A stretch of 64,000 nt of DNA from Heterocephalus glaber (GCF_000247695.1 NW_004624776.1:11220963-11284962), one strand, 5' to 3'; positions 12,360 through 23,354 are shown, counted from the first letter of the stretch. The notes: generated by a model from the letters alone, not told the origin. Numbers and translations are program-made.

Positions 12360-12455
12360 ACAAATTTTGAAGCTACCAAGTGTTGGTCAGTGGTAGAGCA
12401 CTTGCCTAGTATGTGCAAGGGTGTTCAATCCCTAGCACTACAAAAACAACATAAA
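12360..12455 (+). mobile_element. Older ID-like SINE
   Basis: TGGTCAGTGGTAGAGCACTT then GCCTAGTATGTGCAAGGGTG then CAATCCCTAGCACTACAAAA. It belongs to the older GTAGAGCACTTGCCTAG subtype, distinct from the young GGTACC subtype. Confidence 0.8.
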
Positions 12456-12507
12456 AACAAACAAGCAAAAACTTAAGATTGAGGCAGGGTGTGGAGGGAG
12501 GGAGAGT

Positions 12508-12875
12508 AAAGTGGGACTGTATTTGTCAGTTTGCTGTTATTATGACAAATACCAGAGATATAAGGTGGAAAATTTTATTTTGGCTCATAGTTTTAGAGGT
12601 TTCAGTCCATGGTCAGTTGGCCCTGTTGCTTTTGGGCCTGTGGTGACACAAACATCATGGTGGAAGCATATAGTGGAGAAAGCTATTCACCTCATGTCTG
12701 GGATGAAGAAGAGAAATAGAAAGAGATCAGGGCCCCACAGTCCCTTCGAGGGCATGCTCCCATTGACCTAAAGACCTTCCACTAAGACTTGCCTCCTAAA
12801 AGTTCCACAATAGTGCCAAGCTGAGGGGTAAGACACATGGGCCTTGGGAGACAGTCCTCATCCAAACTATAGCAA
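12508..12875 (-). mobile_element. MaLR-like LTR, reverse orientation
   Basis: Left end GTCAGTTTGCTGTTATTATG and then AAAATTTTATTTTGGCTCAT are the reverse complement of the MaLR LTR ending (GAGCCAAAATAAA, then the TTTGTCATAAT-type end). It includes CATGGTGGAAGCATATAGTG, shared with the copy near 48700. Confidence 0.55.
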
Positions 12876-14289
12876 GGACCAAGGGAAGCTGTGCCCCCGC
12901 CCCCATCCTGAAGGTGTAGGCCATGCTCACCCTGGCTATGGTGTCTCAGAGGAAAGGCCAGCTGTGAGCAAAAATGTAGGGACACTGTTCTCTCCACATC
13001 CATCCATGCTCTAATGTTCTACCCAATATTTCAGAAGTTCTGCTACATGAGCAAAATAATGATACCCACATCTTTATTGGTTCTTCCCTCTCCACTTTTG
13101 AAGTTGGTTTAGGGCTCAGTTTCCCCTCAAAAAGGCTTCCTCAGTGCCCGGTTAGACTTACATCTTCAGATTCTCATTCTCACATGGAACTTCAACAACT
13201 TCCCACCATAACTACCTCCTGATAACTCCATGCTGCCATCTTTCATCTCCAAGGCTACTATCCCGGGGCAATTTCAGATGTTCCCTAAGTACCATGAGCT
13301 CCGGGAGATTCCAATCAGCAGGAGGCTGGGAAAGAGAAACAATAGGAATGGAGCTCCTGCCAAGACAAGTGAAGTAGCTTCTCTGCTGGGCCAGTTCTTG
13401 GAACCAGTGATCTTGAAAGGTAACCATGAGGTCCCAGGGATGCACCATTTGTGGATGCTGAGAAAAACAGAAACAGAAGAGAAACGGTTTGTAGCATTGT
13501 CTACTCTGCCTGAGCTTATTGAAGCTGTGACCCCCTTTCAAACTGTCTGGGGACTCATCTTTTGATCCCGCTGGTCCACAGCCTGCTCTCCCCTGGAAGG
13601 CCCAAGGTGACTTTCTATTCTTATTATTCACTTGATCGTAGGTTGCCTAGGACACCTCTTGAGTTAGCTTTTACATTGCATTTAAAGTTTTCCCCATGGG
13701 ATATTTGATCTCAGATCCTTGACAGCAGAGGAGCCCTTGGCACCAGCTGGCAATCTAGACGTGGCTGTAGGCATAGCAAGAGTAGGAGAATCAGTTACTC
13801 TTTTGCCTGTACTGACAGTGTTAAGATGTATGGTAGGAAAGCTGGAATCCATAATGAATAGAAAGAGCTACCTTTGTTTGAGACCATGCAAACTAGCAAG
13901 GGGAGCTAAGGCACTTGTTAAAAGATAATAGAATCTAAAATAATATTTTCCTTTAATTATTTGGACACTTTAGAGATGAGCTATCTAATTTTCTTAGTCT
14001 TTTATGTCATTTGGTATAGGTAGTGTTCTAGCTTGGATCAGCAACGTCTTCCAGAGATCCAAGTGTTAAAGGCATGGTTGATAGCTGTCATGAGTAAGCA
14101 GTCTCTCTGCCACGCACTACTGCCATTAGGTACTGCTTCACCCCAGGCCCCAAGCCCATGGTGCTAAGTGACCATGGGCTGAAACCTTTGAAACTGTGAA
14201 CAGCTACTCGGCACAGTTGGGTTATAACACAAATGCTACAGGGATAGAGGGAGAATCAGAGAAGGCATCCTGGACCTGCATTTAGCAAG
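12876..14289. other. No gene recognised
   Basis: Opposed open frames of 139 codons (minus, 13212-13631) and 111 codons (plus, 13230-13565) overlap each other. Neither resembles a known protein, and neither has good splice or promoter context. The region could be an unnamed retroelement relic. Confidence 0.35.
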
Positions 14290-14299
14290 TCACTTTATG

Positions 14300-14415
14300 G
14301 GGAGGGGAGTGAGACAGGGTCTCACTATGTAGCCCAGGCTGGTCTTGAATTTGCAGAAATCCTCCTGCCTCAGCCTCTCAAGTGCTGGGATTATAGGCAT
14401 GTGCCACCATGCCTA
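14300..14415 (-). mobile_element. B1-like SINE, reverse
   Basis: GAGACAGGGTCTCACTATGT, AGCCCAGGCTGGTCTTGAAT and AGTGCTGGGATTATAGGCAT form a reverse-complement 7SL-type SINE. Confidence 0.85.
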
Positions 14416-14605
14416 GAGTTATCTTTTTTGGGGTCAGGGTGTCTAGTATATGACTTGAGTCTTGGAAGATGAGTCATTGAGCCCTTAGGTACAGAACAAG
14501 AAAACATATTTGCAATGGAGATGCAGTTTGTATCAAGGCAGAGAGACATGAAACACCCTGGAGCATGCCAAGAAAGGCAGTTTTTGGGGGAGAAACTGCT
14601 CAAGG

Positions 14606-14610
<5 letters not shown>

Positions 14611-14637
<27 letters not shown>

Positions 14638-14638
14638 C
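14611..14638. repeat. (TG)n microsatellite
   Basis: Uninterrupted TG dinucleotides, followed by an imperfect continuation (TGTCTGTACACTTGTGTGTA). Confidence 0.95.
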
Positions 14639-15034
14639 TGTACACTTGTGTGTACGTGTTTAGCAGGGAAGGGATGATGAAACTGGAGAAGTAATAATCT
14701 TAAAGCCATGTACTATTTATATTTTACCCAGTAGATAAAAGGAAGCTAGTTGAGTTTTTTTCAGTCATGGAAGTAAAATCATTAAAGGTTTAGTAATGCT
14801 CTGCTGTAGAGAAAGAATTGGAGGGATGTTATTCCAGAGGCTGAGAAACCAGAGTCTTGCTAAGACTCCTGCCTGCCAGTCTGCATAAGAGCATAAAGAC
14901 CTGGATTAAGGCAGGAGGTTTTAGAGAAAAATAGAAGACACTGACAAATCTGGGGCCATGAGATGTGAGGCGGCATGTAGCTTGGAAATGTTCCAAACAC
15001 ATAACTTGTTATGTGATGTTTTTGTTTTGGATTA

Positions 15035-15183
15035 TATTCCCCACCCCTTTGAGAGTGCAAGATCTTACCAGACCCACATCTTGTAGGGAACTCCCTCTCC
15101 CCTCAGGAATGTTAAGTCAGGACTCATCAGACTCCATATATGGGTTCCTAACCTAGCCTCTGCCCTCAACTACTGGACTTCAA
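15035..15183 (+). mobile_element. Unnamed LTR-like repeat, plus copy
   Basis: Shares TAGGGAACTCCCTCT, CCCTCAG-AATGTTA and CATATATGGGT with the opposite-strand copy inside RASL11A intron 3 (about 17740-17970). About 110 bases align with many substitutions. I do not know the family name. Confidence 0.55.
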
Positions 15184-15226
15184 CACACACTCGCACGCGT
15201 GCGCGCACACACACACACACACACCA
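15184..15226. repeat. (CA)n / (CG-CA) microsatellite
   Basis: ACACACACTCGCACGCGTGC then GCGCACACACACACAC, followed by a short ATATATAT run. A purine-pyrimidine alternating tract with Z-DNA potential. Confidence 0.9.
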
Positions 15227-15489
15227 TATATATATTGGCACTTATATCATTGGCACGTTACATATTATTGACTGGCACTTTAAGAGCTTAGGCCATAGGA
15301 AGGCTATATTCTGCTGCCATTTCTCTGAATATGCAGAGCTCAGGCTTTAACAAGGTGACACCCTGTTAGCGTAGCGGCTACTCTAAAGCCTTGCCTGCCA
15401 ATGCCTGCATCATGCAGTGGCATTAAAGGACCTCACATGTCTCCATCTCCGTGATAGTGTTCAAGCCAGTTCTCCCAAAAATCATACAA

Positions 15490-15570
15490 GAGAAACCTGA
15501 GGGGGTGGAAGTGTGGCTTAGTGGTAGAGCACTAAGCTCTGGGTACAATCCCCAGCATCCCCCCAAAAGA
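15490..15570 (+). mobile_element. ID-like SINE
   Basis: GTGTGGCTTAGTGGTAGAGC then ACAATCCCCAGCATCCCCCC. It is internally shortened by loss of most of the central 'cctagcatgcg' part. Confidence 0.7.
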
Positions 15571-16344
15571 GGATACCTCAACTTTTATTATTCCCTTTCC
15601 ACAGAGGCTTGCTTCCATCCTAACAGAACTAGAGTTTTAACAACCTAATATTCTAATTGAAGAGCACGTTAACAATTTTGGAGCTCATTTACTATGTGGT
15701 CAACGTACCACAATAATTGGTTTGTTCATGCTACTCTCCTCTTTAAGCACTGTGAACTCAGAAAACATTCTCTTTGGATGGCAACAAGCTGTGTGACTTG
15801 AGAAATCATACTTTAATCTTCTCCTTATTTCTATAATATGCAACAGAGGATCAGGAAGAGAGGAAGAGAGGAAGGGAAGGAGGATTTTGAGGCAGTTCCT
15901 GACCTGCAAAGCCCACCTATTGACATAAGTGAATCCTGGAAAAGCGGTGGTTTTTTTCTTTTTCTTACAATAAGAGAGGCTACACTTATATTTGCACCAA
16001 TAAATAAAAATATTACTCATGGTTCGTGACTTTTTGTATCAGCTCATAATGTATCCCTTCACTTCAAAAACACAGTCAATTTCATACTGTGGCAAAATAC
16101 CCTAATTAGAGATATCCTGCGGTTATTCAAATCCCTTTCCTCCCCTGCATACCTTCCCTTCTCCCATAGCAGACTCCCTCTACAGAACCCCCTCCCTACC
16201 ACATGACATCAATCAGAGTTCAGACTTAAGACAAGCATCGAGCAGTTCTGGGCTCTGGTGCAAGTATGATTTCTATAAAAAGGCATTTAGAAAACAAGGA
16301 GCAATGTTGCCATTTTGCCTTTAATGGAAAAGTGACCAGCAGTT
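15571..16344. other. No feature recognised upstream of the RASL11A 3' end
   Basis: Open frames on both strands are short and unlike known proteins. This is the flank just downstream of the RASL11A poly(A) site. Confidence 0.4.
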
Positions 16345-16366
16345 ACAGTTTTTTAAAAAAAGTTCT

Positions 16367-16372
16367 TTTATT
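16367..16372 (-). terminator. RASL11A: RASL11A poly(A) signal (AATAAA)
   Basis: Reads AATAAA on the minus strand about 185 bases past the stop codon, giving a 3' UTR of about 200 bases. The choice of this signal is inferred from position alone. Confidence 0.6.
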
Positions 16373-16555
16373 AAAAAAAAAAATTCTACCTAACTTGTAG
16401 ACAATCACTGTTTGAATTTTCAGAAATACACATACACTTGAAAACCAATAGTTTTTACAAAAATAAACTCTGAATATGTGATTAAAAAGGGAGAGACCCA
16501 GTCTTTTTAGCTGCACAAGTGCATAATAAAAAGGACACAGTTTGCCTGAGATGGT

Positions 16556-17023
16556 TCACCCCAGGGCAGAGGGGGCTTTGACTTTGGAGGACAGAGCCTG
16601 CTTGAAGCGCCTCTTCAGGTCCTGCATGTTGGGGGAGCGTGGCCGAGGGATGATAGAGGTCCTTCTCCTCTCCCCACTGAGGCTGTGCAGCTTGCTTACT
16701 TCCTTGCAGAGGTGCTGAAACACATCGCAGACATCTTCATAGTTTTCACTAGTGGATATTTCAAGGAATAGGCTGCCCAGCTCGTTAGCTAGCTGAATGC
16801 CATCATGTGTTTGCACCTGCCGGGCATGCAGAAGGTCCCCCTTGTTGGCCACAATGATGACAGGGACTTTTGAGTCAGGGTGGACCTTACGGACATGCTG
16901 GTAGAGGGGCCGGATGGACTGGTAGCTGTTGTAGTCTGTGATGGAATAGACCAGCAGAAAGCCATCTGCCCACTGTACACACTTGGACAGGGAATCCACT
17001 GCCTGGCTGAGGTTGTCTTGGGC
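16556..17023 (-). CDS. RASL11A: RASL11A coding exon 4
   Basis: Last coding exon, 468 bases including TAG or equivalent stop at the left end. The acceptor reads CTTTCTCAG followed by GCCCAAGACAACC. It carries the NKGD nucleotide-binding motif and the EIST (G5-like) region, then the arginine-rich tail. The 10 codons upstream of the acceptor are intron read-through, not coding. Confidence 0.95.
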   Translation of the reverse strand, partial: AQDNLSQAVDSLSKCVQWADGFLLVYSITDYNSYQSIRPLYQHVRKVHPDSKVPVIIVANKGDLLHARQVQTHDGIQLANELGSLFLEISTSENYEDVCDVFQHLCKEVSKLHSLSGERRRTSIIPRPRSPNMQDLKRRFKQALSSKVKAPSALG

Positions 17024-18876
17024 CTGAGAAAGATCAAAATGAGATCTGGTCAAGGAAGCTCTTGGTGAGAGATGAGTTTAAATATATCATCAAAATAACC
17101 ATTGAAGAAACACTGGAAAAAGAAAGCATTAAATAGTTTTCAGGTTCTACCCAGCTTCTGCAGAAGGCTTTTGATAGAGAAACTGTAAATTCTCAAACTC
17201 CCTGCCTACCTTATTTTATTAGCTGTTATTGGTGCATTATTTTTAACCTCCCTACTTGACCTGGTGAACTGTGACTGAAGAACAACTTTAAACCAGAATG
17301 GCTCAATTTTTAGAGAACTTCATAATAAACAAAACTTTGAAAATAAGCCAAGATAAATATCTTTTCCCAAACCCATAAAAATATTTTTAGCAGGCAACTT
17401 CGTGAGAATGCTACAGAAATAAATTCCTTTCTTTGGACTCTTCCCCAAGACCTTTCCTCCCTAGTAGGGATTAGCATTAGTAACTTGTTGGTTAAGTTAG
17501 ATTCCAGACCGCTGGCCAAGGGGTTATCTGATTGCAATTACTGACTTAAAGAAGCAGCCAACAACAGGAGCACTTGGCAGTCCTTGGTAGAAAGAAGACC
17601 CTCTCCCCCCAGAATCCCACCCTTTCTTGCTTTTGTCTACTAGTTAATTTTTGTAAGGTGTTGAGAATCGAGCAGGGCATGGGGCATGGTGCGGGGAGGC
17701 CTTACACATGTTAACCACACTCTTTACCACCAACCTACATTTCCAGCCCGGATTTTTTTGTTTGTTTCATGGCTGAGCTCTGAAAGTGGTGAGAGGTGCC
17801 TTAGTGACTGGCTGTCAGGGCTGCAAAGTGAAGGGAAGCAGCAGGTCAGTGACCCATATATGGGGTCTGATAAGGTCTCCGATAACATTACTGAGGGAAG
17901 AGGGAGTTCCCTAAGAGATGCAGGGTCTGCTACTTCTTGCATTGTCAAAGGTGCCTCGAATCAACCCTCTCCCTTGGAGGGTTTACAGTACCCCAATCCC
18001 AGACCCACCAGTGGACAGCACATCATAGGAATTTAGTCATCTGGCCCAGGACCGACCTACATGCTGGCCATCCTCTAGTGGCCCCGGAGGGGTGAGCTGT
18101 TCGCTCCCGGCAGTCCTTACCTGGACACTACCAGGTGTGTCCTGGATCTGCAGGGATAGCTGGTCCCCTTCGACAAAGACGAGCCGGGAATACAACTTGC
18201 CTGGAGTGTGAAGGAAGAGTTTACTTTTAAATTCCCCCACTCGAATCAGCAAACAAACATGCAGTCAGAAAAACAGAGAGCACGAAGTTATTCTAACCTG
18301 TATTCGGTTCGTAGTCGCCAATGAATCGCTTGGTCAGGAAGCGAACAATCATTGCTGAAAAGGAAACAGGAATATCAAGTCGGGGGACAGGACAAGAGCG
18401 TAAATCGGGGACACCCCGGGGGAGCTGGGGGAGCCGTGATGGGCCGCGGAGCACGACGCACTGCCCGCATCGCACTCACGGCTCTGCAAAGCCTGAGGTG
18501 CAGCCGAGTGGCCTCCCGAGGTACTGGGACTGGCACGACCGGAGGGAACACCTCCCGCACCCCATCCTCGACCAGGCGCCAACCCATGCTACAGCCCAAG
18601 GGCAGATGCTCCCAGGAAACAGGTGGGCAGAAGGGCGCCAGGACGGATAGGGGACCCTTGCGTTGCCAACGCAGCCAGGTTCCTTCGGTCCCCGGCCCTC
18701 CCACCTCCGCCGAAGCCTCGGCTCTCCGCCGCGCGGTCGCCGACCCACTCACCGCTCTTGCCCACGTGCCCGGCGCCCAGCACCGCCAGCTTGATGTCTT
18801 TGGGCAGGAAGCAGTCGGAGGAGGACTCCGGGATGGGCGCGAGTAGAAAGTGCCCGGACATGGTGGGTAGCCACAT
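16556..18876 (-). CDS. RASL11A: Ras-like protein family member 11A
   Basis: Four exons join to 729 coding bases: 18753-18876, 18298-18354, 18121-18200 and 16556-17023. All three introns are GT-AG, and the product is 242 residues, the length I recall for the human protein. It is a small Ras-type GTPase-like protein. The P-loop reads GAGHVGKS (about residues 34-41), the G3 region DTPGS (about 81-85), and G4 is NKGD. There is no C-terminal CAAX box; the tail ends in a basic stretch (LKRRFKQALSSKVKAPSALG), so membrane anchoring by prenylation is unlikely. From published work the family member is nucleolar and affects rRNA transcription. The first ATG (18874-18876) has a weak context; an in-frame ATG at 18859-18861 follows CCACC and may be the main start (237 residues). 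RPL21 lies upstream on the same strand, as in human. Confidence 0.97.
17720..17975 (-). mobile_element. Unnamed LTR-like repeat in RASL11A intron 3
   Basis: Its reverse complement matches the plus copy at 15035-15183 (TAGGGAACTCCCTCT, CCCTCAGTAATGTTA, CCCCATATATGGGT). It lies in the sense direction of RASL11A. Confidence 0.55.
18121..18200 (-). CDS. RASL11A: RASL11A coding exon 3
   Basis: 80 bases, phase 1 entry (GC AAG TTG). Acceptor CACACTCCAG, donor GTAAGG. Encodes KLYSRLVFVEGDQLSLQIQD followed by TPGSVQ, the effector-to-G3 part of the GTPase fold. Confidence 0.95.
18298..18354 (-). CDS. RASL11A: RASL11A coding exon 2
   Basis: 57 bases, acceptor CCTTTTCAG, donor GTTAGA. Encodes (A)MIVRFLTKRFIGDYEPNT, the switch I region after the P-loop. 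Donor GTTAGA is a non-consensus but usable site. Confidence 0.95.
18753..18876 (-). CDS. RASL11A: RASL11A coding exon 1
   Basis: 124 bases from the first ATG to donor GTGAGT. It encodes the short leader and the P-loop, ending GAGHVGKS plus one base. The second in-frame ATG at 18859-18861 sits in a stronger CCACCATG context. Confidence 0.93.
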
Positions 18877-18986
18877 GGAGCTCGTCCCACGGCGGGGCGA
18901 GCAAGCCTAGCGGTCGGGGACGCGCCCGCACAAGGGGCCGCCTCCGAGCCCAGAGATCGAGACGCGGCGCTGTCCTGGCTCGCGGC

Positions 18987-18993
18987 TTTTAAA
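18987..18993 (-). promoter_or_regulatory. RASL11A: TATA-like box of RASL11A
   Basis: On the minus strand CCCTTTAAAAGCCGCG lies about 110 bases before the first ATG. A start site around 18957-18962 is inferred from the usual spacing. Not tested. Confidence 0.45.
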
Positions 18994-19344
18994 GGGCCGG
19001 GCGCTCCCGGTGCCGGGGGACGGCGTCCAGCTCCTCCCACAGCCCGCCCCTACCCCTGGAGCGGTGAGGAAGGGCGGGAGCGGCCCCCGCGAGGTTGGCG
19101 TCCTGTCCCCGCCCGCGTGCGCGCAGCCTCGAGCTTGACGCGCTGCGCCAGCAGACCCGGTATCCTGCCTCTGCTCCCGCTGTGCCTGCCCAACCTGCGG
19201 GCCCCTCCAACCCACTGAGCCTCACCTGAGTCTTTAGTCCTGTGAGTGAATCTGAGTTTGGGGTCGGTGGAAGAAAGGAAAAGAGAAAAGTACAATCGGT
19301 TGGATACATCCTCAACAATGGGAGGAATAAATTCCTACCGACTT

Positions 19345-19443
19345 TTGCCCCCCCCCCCCGGTACCGGGGATCGAACTCAGGACCTTGCGCTTGCGAGGCA
19401 GGCACTGGAACCACTGAACTAAATCCCCGACCCTGCCCTTTTT
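19345..19443 (-). mobile_element. Young ID-like SINE, reverse
   Basis: CCGGTACCGGGGATCGAACT, then GCGCTTGCGAGGCAGGCA, then GAACTAAATCCCCGACC. The tail (left side) is a run of C on the plus strand instead of T, an oddity shared with the SINE at 55286. Confidence 0.9.
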
Positions 19444-20589
19444 ATTTTTAAAAGTTGCTGAGGGGTGACATTAATATGAGGAAAGAAAGGGAGGGGACAT
19501 AAGCCCTAAATCGGTATCCATCATGGTAACTACATTCACTTGCTTGTGAAGTCCCCTTGGGGGCAGTCACTGTTTGCAGCTCAGAATCTAGACCTGGCAG
19601 CCCCTTCTCTGCTGGCGCTGGGCCGGCTGACTCACCCGGAACACTCAAGAGCATTCCACCTGCTGTGAGCTGCAGTTCAGGACTCCTCCATCATTCATCC
19701 TGTCGCCTGCACTTGACTCATGCCTGTGCTTCATTATTTCAGTATTTACTTCTAGTACAGGTGGAGTTGAGGGAGTGGGAGGAAGAGAACACAAGGGAGA
19801 GGTATGGCCAGTTCTTGGAGCCCAACATGGTGAGGCAGAAACCTTGGAAGTTTATCCTTGCACAGTTAATAAACCTTCATGCTTGTCGTGTCCTGCGTTT
19901 CAGCCTTATCTGTACAACTGCCTACGTATTAGCTCCAAACTATTCACTCCCTTTCCCTATCCTGGTTTTTATCAATTAACTGTGTGATAAGCCAGACAAA
20001 ACTTAATGGCTTAGGGTAACAATCTCTTGTACTTGCTTACAGGGCTGTAGCTCAGGGGTTTCAGGGGGTCCACTACTTAATATAGGTCAGGCAAGCTCAG
20101 CTGATCGTGGCTGACTCCTTTGCTGCATAGAGCTCCCAGGTCCTGGAGGAAAGATCAGGCCAGATGCCCCAGGATGGGCTCACTCAGTCTGCCTGTAGGC
20201 TGAGCAAAGGGGTAGTAGCTGAGTCACATATCTCCCTCCAGCAGGCTGGCAGGGCTTATTGTCATGGAGAATTGTTAAGCAGAATTGTGAGTAGAAGTGC
20301 TCAAAGCCTCATGAGGTCTAAGCTCTGATGTGGAATCTGCCACTTGTGTTGCATTCTGTTGACCAAAGCAAGTCAGGAGGCCAGCCTCAATTCAGTAGGT
20401 GGAGAGATATACTATACTTCTCTGTGGAAGGAGCAGCAATGGCCCATTTGAAAGGACTATGGCAGAAAGCAGTAGAGAACATGGTCCATTTGTGCAGTTG
20501 AACACACTGATGAATGTGCTTCCACCCACCCAGTAGGCTAAGCCAGGCCTTGTGAGTTGTTCTTGACTCCAGCCACCTCTCTCCCTTCA
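19444..20589. other. No gene recognised
   Basis: Open frame 19557-19979 (140 codons) has no recognisable domain, starts in no promoter context and shows no splice structure. I treat it as chance. Confidence 0.35.
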
Positions 20590-20955
20590 CTGGTTAATCT
20601 CCAGGTTCCATCATTTCTGCTATCTACATTTCTTGGTGTCTCTTTCTCTCCATCCCTACTGCTCTTCTTTCTCAATTGAATCCTGAATGATCCTGAAATA
20701 GTCTAGAATAGTGACTCAGTTTACTTGTTTCTCCTTTTAAGAAGCTTTCTCTGATCACTACCAGTACCCCTACTCCACCTTGTGGGTACTCTACCTCAGG
20801 GAACCCTTCGCAGCACTGATCTCATCTGCCTTTACTTTCTGGTGGAATATTTGTCTTATGCTTGTTTCCAGAGAGCAGGAGCCCCAGTTTATAGCTTTGG
20901 CATATAGTAGTACCTGTTGTAATAAACTAGCTTTCTGAATAAATAAATGGATGAC
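20590..20955 (+). mobile_element. L2 LINE 3' end
   Basis: AAGAAGCTTTCTCTGATCAC then TCCAGAGAGCAGGAGCCCCA then GCATATAGTAGTACCTGTTG then AATAAATAAATGG follows the classic L2 3' end order. Confidence 0.75.
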
Positions 20956-21194
20956 GGGAGGCTTCACTGTGTGAACTGGAAAAGACAGAAGTAGAGTTTA
21001 TGATCATTATCCCAATGTCTTGCTTTTTGAAAGGAACTTGTTCTCAGAGGAAATGTCCCAGGAAACATCTGAGATGAATTGCCATATTGGAGTTATACTG
21101 ACTGTGATGGTGCACAAGGCAATCTTCCTCCACTGAACTTCAAAGACTGAAAACTATAGCCTTTCTCCCTGACAGGGGGAAAGAGCACTATAAA

Positions 21195-21330
21195 GACAAA
21201 GACTCCTGGACCAGGCATTTAGCTCAGTGGCTCTGCTGCCTGCTTCGCAAGCGCAAGGACCTGAGTTCGATCACTGGCACCAAAAAAAGAAAAAAGAAAA
21301 AAAAAAAAAAGAAGACAAGGACTCCTTAGG
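21195..21330 (+). mobile_element. ID-like SINE with target duplication
   Basis: Body at about 21210-21311: GGCATTTAGCTCAGTGGCTC, then TTCGCAAGCGCAAGGACC, then a long A/G-rich tail. It is flanked by AAGACAAAGACTCCT and AAGACAAGGACTCCT, one mismatch, consistent with target-site duplication. Confidence 0.9.
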
Positions 21331-23229
21331 GAGCAAAGGTGAAACGTTTAGGTTCCAGGGGTTTTGAGTGGCCTGTTGGGGGTCTGATCTGTTTTATCTT
21401 AGATTCTCTTGTCTTCTCCTTGTTGAATACAAGATGGCTCCTGTGGCATCAAGTCCTCACCCAAACAGGAAGGGGAGGACTTTTTTTTAACTATGAAATA
21501 AAATAATTCTCACCATAATTTAACTGACTTCTCTTACCTATTACAAGCCAGAGAAGCTAAGGAGAGATATGATCCAAAAACCTAGCAAAGAAGGTTAGGA
21601 TGGCCATGACTAGCTTAGACAATCATGGTTCCTCTCCAGGGGGTGGACATACTACTGCCCCTATTCAAAACCAAGAAAGAGAACTGAAAATGGCTGTTAT
21701 GCAGTCGGCTGCAAACCTCCTTCATTTTTCTGGGGTTAAAATGCAGAATATTGGGTTTGAGCTTATAGCTAAGTGGTACAGCCTTGCTTAGTTAAAAAAA
21801 AAAAAAAAAAGAACTTTGAAAGGAAACAAGCCTTTTCTTGGCCTTGAATCTTGAGCATATCTCTTCACCTCACTCCCAATTTTACTTTCACTATTTGGAA
21901 TAAGATCACTTTAGCTTAAGGTTATCTGATAAGAATTCCTAAAACTATTTTCTACGCAGGGACAGTTATGTTCCATTTTCCATTTCCATTGCATTTTTGC
22001 TTAGAAGAGCTCAAAATGTTATCCCATTCTCCTTGGAAAGGTTCTTTGCATTTACAGATATTCAAGATAATCTGTGACCTTTTAGAGAAGACAATAAGCC
22101 ATTAGAGAATTATAAATAGCCTTGCCTAAATTGTTGCTACTTGTGTTCTGCTGTTTTGTTTTAGATTTCTTTGTGTCCAGAGTTACATAAAACTGTGGTG
22201 CAACCAATATAATACAGGCATACTGAAGTGGTTTTAAAAAGATAATAGAGAAGAGTAGGCATAGATAGAAATACACAAATCTGTGGGTGTTTAGAATGAG
22301 CGTGAAGGGCAGAATTTGATAAAACACAAATTATATCAGACAGGAAGTTATTAACTCTTTATCAGCCAAATAAGAGTTTGAATTCTAGAATGTGGGCAAA
22401 ATTTGCCAAGGGCCCTCTAGTCCGTGAACATTCCCTCAACCTACTGCCCAGTCCTCGAATATTCAATTTACTGATGTCTCAGAGGCTCTGCCTTTAATCT
22501 GCTCTCCCCAGAATAGGAATCATGCTTCTGCCCTCTACCAGATCCCTGTATTATTTCAGTTCAATAGTCAGAATTATTGAAAATCTCCTCTCTTTAAGGT
22601 TCTTTGGTAAGAGTACAGAACACAAAGAACAGCTATTACCAGACATTCACTGAGAGGATAGTAAAGTATCAGACATGCCTGCCTGCCTTCTCTGACACAC
22701 TTGTAGTGGAGGAATTAATTATCATTTGTAAATAATTGCTGAATTTACTAAAAATATTCTCAAATAGTATCTTAATTCTTACTTAATGTCTAAGTCTTTA
22801 TTAATCCTGTAAAATGGGTTTTAAACATCTTCTAAATTGAGGTTCAGGTAAACACAGTAATTTATCTAAAGTAACAGAGTAGTGGAGACCCCAAGCTCTC
22901 TGATTACAAATCTTGGCCCTTCCCACCAGTGTGAGGAGCACAATGAACACTCTGGTCACCTACATGAAGGACAAAGGACAGGTCAAGTGCAGGCTCCAAA
23001 AAGCCTGCAACAGGAAGAGTTAAATCTGAGGTGGGGAAAGCTTTCTACAAACGCTACCAGGAGAAGCAAACTGCTCTCTGGAGCCTGAGTAGTGTGTGAT
23101 AGGAGGAGCTGTAGGGAGAGGGAGTATATGAAGTACAGAGAACAAGATGTGCAAAATCACAGGGCAGGAAGCACATGGCAAGCTTCAGGAAAGTTGAGTA
23201 GTCTCATGGTGGGAGGAAGTGGTGGAGAT
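21331..23229. other. No gene recognised
   Basis: Short chance frames only. One A-tailed degenerate ID-like piece may sit at about 21757-21812 (GAGCTTATAGCTAAGTGGTA then an A run). Confidence 0.35.
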
Positions 23230-23354
23230 CCAAAAAGTTGGTTGAGTCTTTGGCCATATCACACTGAACATGCCCAATCTTGTCTGATCTTGGAAGCTAA
23301 GCAGGGTCAGGCCTGGTTAGTATTTGGATGGAGGGAAACCAAAAAGTTGGTTGA
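23230..23354 (+). pseudogene. 5S rRNA retropseudogene, 3'-truncated
   Basis: About 23246-23338 matches vertebrate 5S rRNA from its 5' end (GGCCATATCACACTGAACAT, then GATCTTGGAAGCTAAGCAGG, then GGTTAGTATTTGGATGG). The last ~25-30 bases of the 121-base RNA are missing. CCAAAAAGTTGGTTGA is duplicated perfectly at 23230-23245 and 23339-23354. There is no poly(A) tail. C-to-T/G-to-A changes at former CpG sites indicate a non-functional methylated copy. The internal control region is partly kept but the copy lacks its 3' stem, so I do not expect a working 5S gene. Confidence 0.92.

Larger units (their letters stand above)
18370..19210. promoter_or_regulatory. CpG island over the RASL11A promoter, exon 1 and intron 1
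   Basis: CpG dinucleotides and G+C are markedly denser here than in the flanking kilobases. The block spans the start codon and the inferred start site, as is usual for a regulated mammalian gene. Confidence 0.85.

Noticed and set aside
13212..13631. 139-codon minus-strand frame
   Set aside because: No recognised domain and an equally open opposite frame. Likely chance in old repeat sequence.
18352..19040. Long frames (164 and 221 codons) over RASL11A exon 1
   Set aside because: They arise from G+C-rich CpG-island sequence with few stops and run against or out of frame with the confirmed exons.
23230..23354. Functional 5S rRNA gene
   Set aside because: The 3' ~25-30 bases are missing and CpG sites have decayed, with target duplications at both ends.
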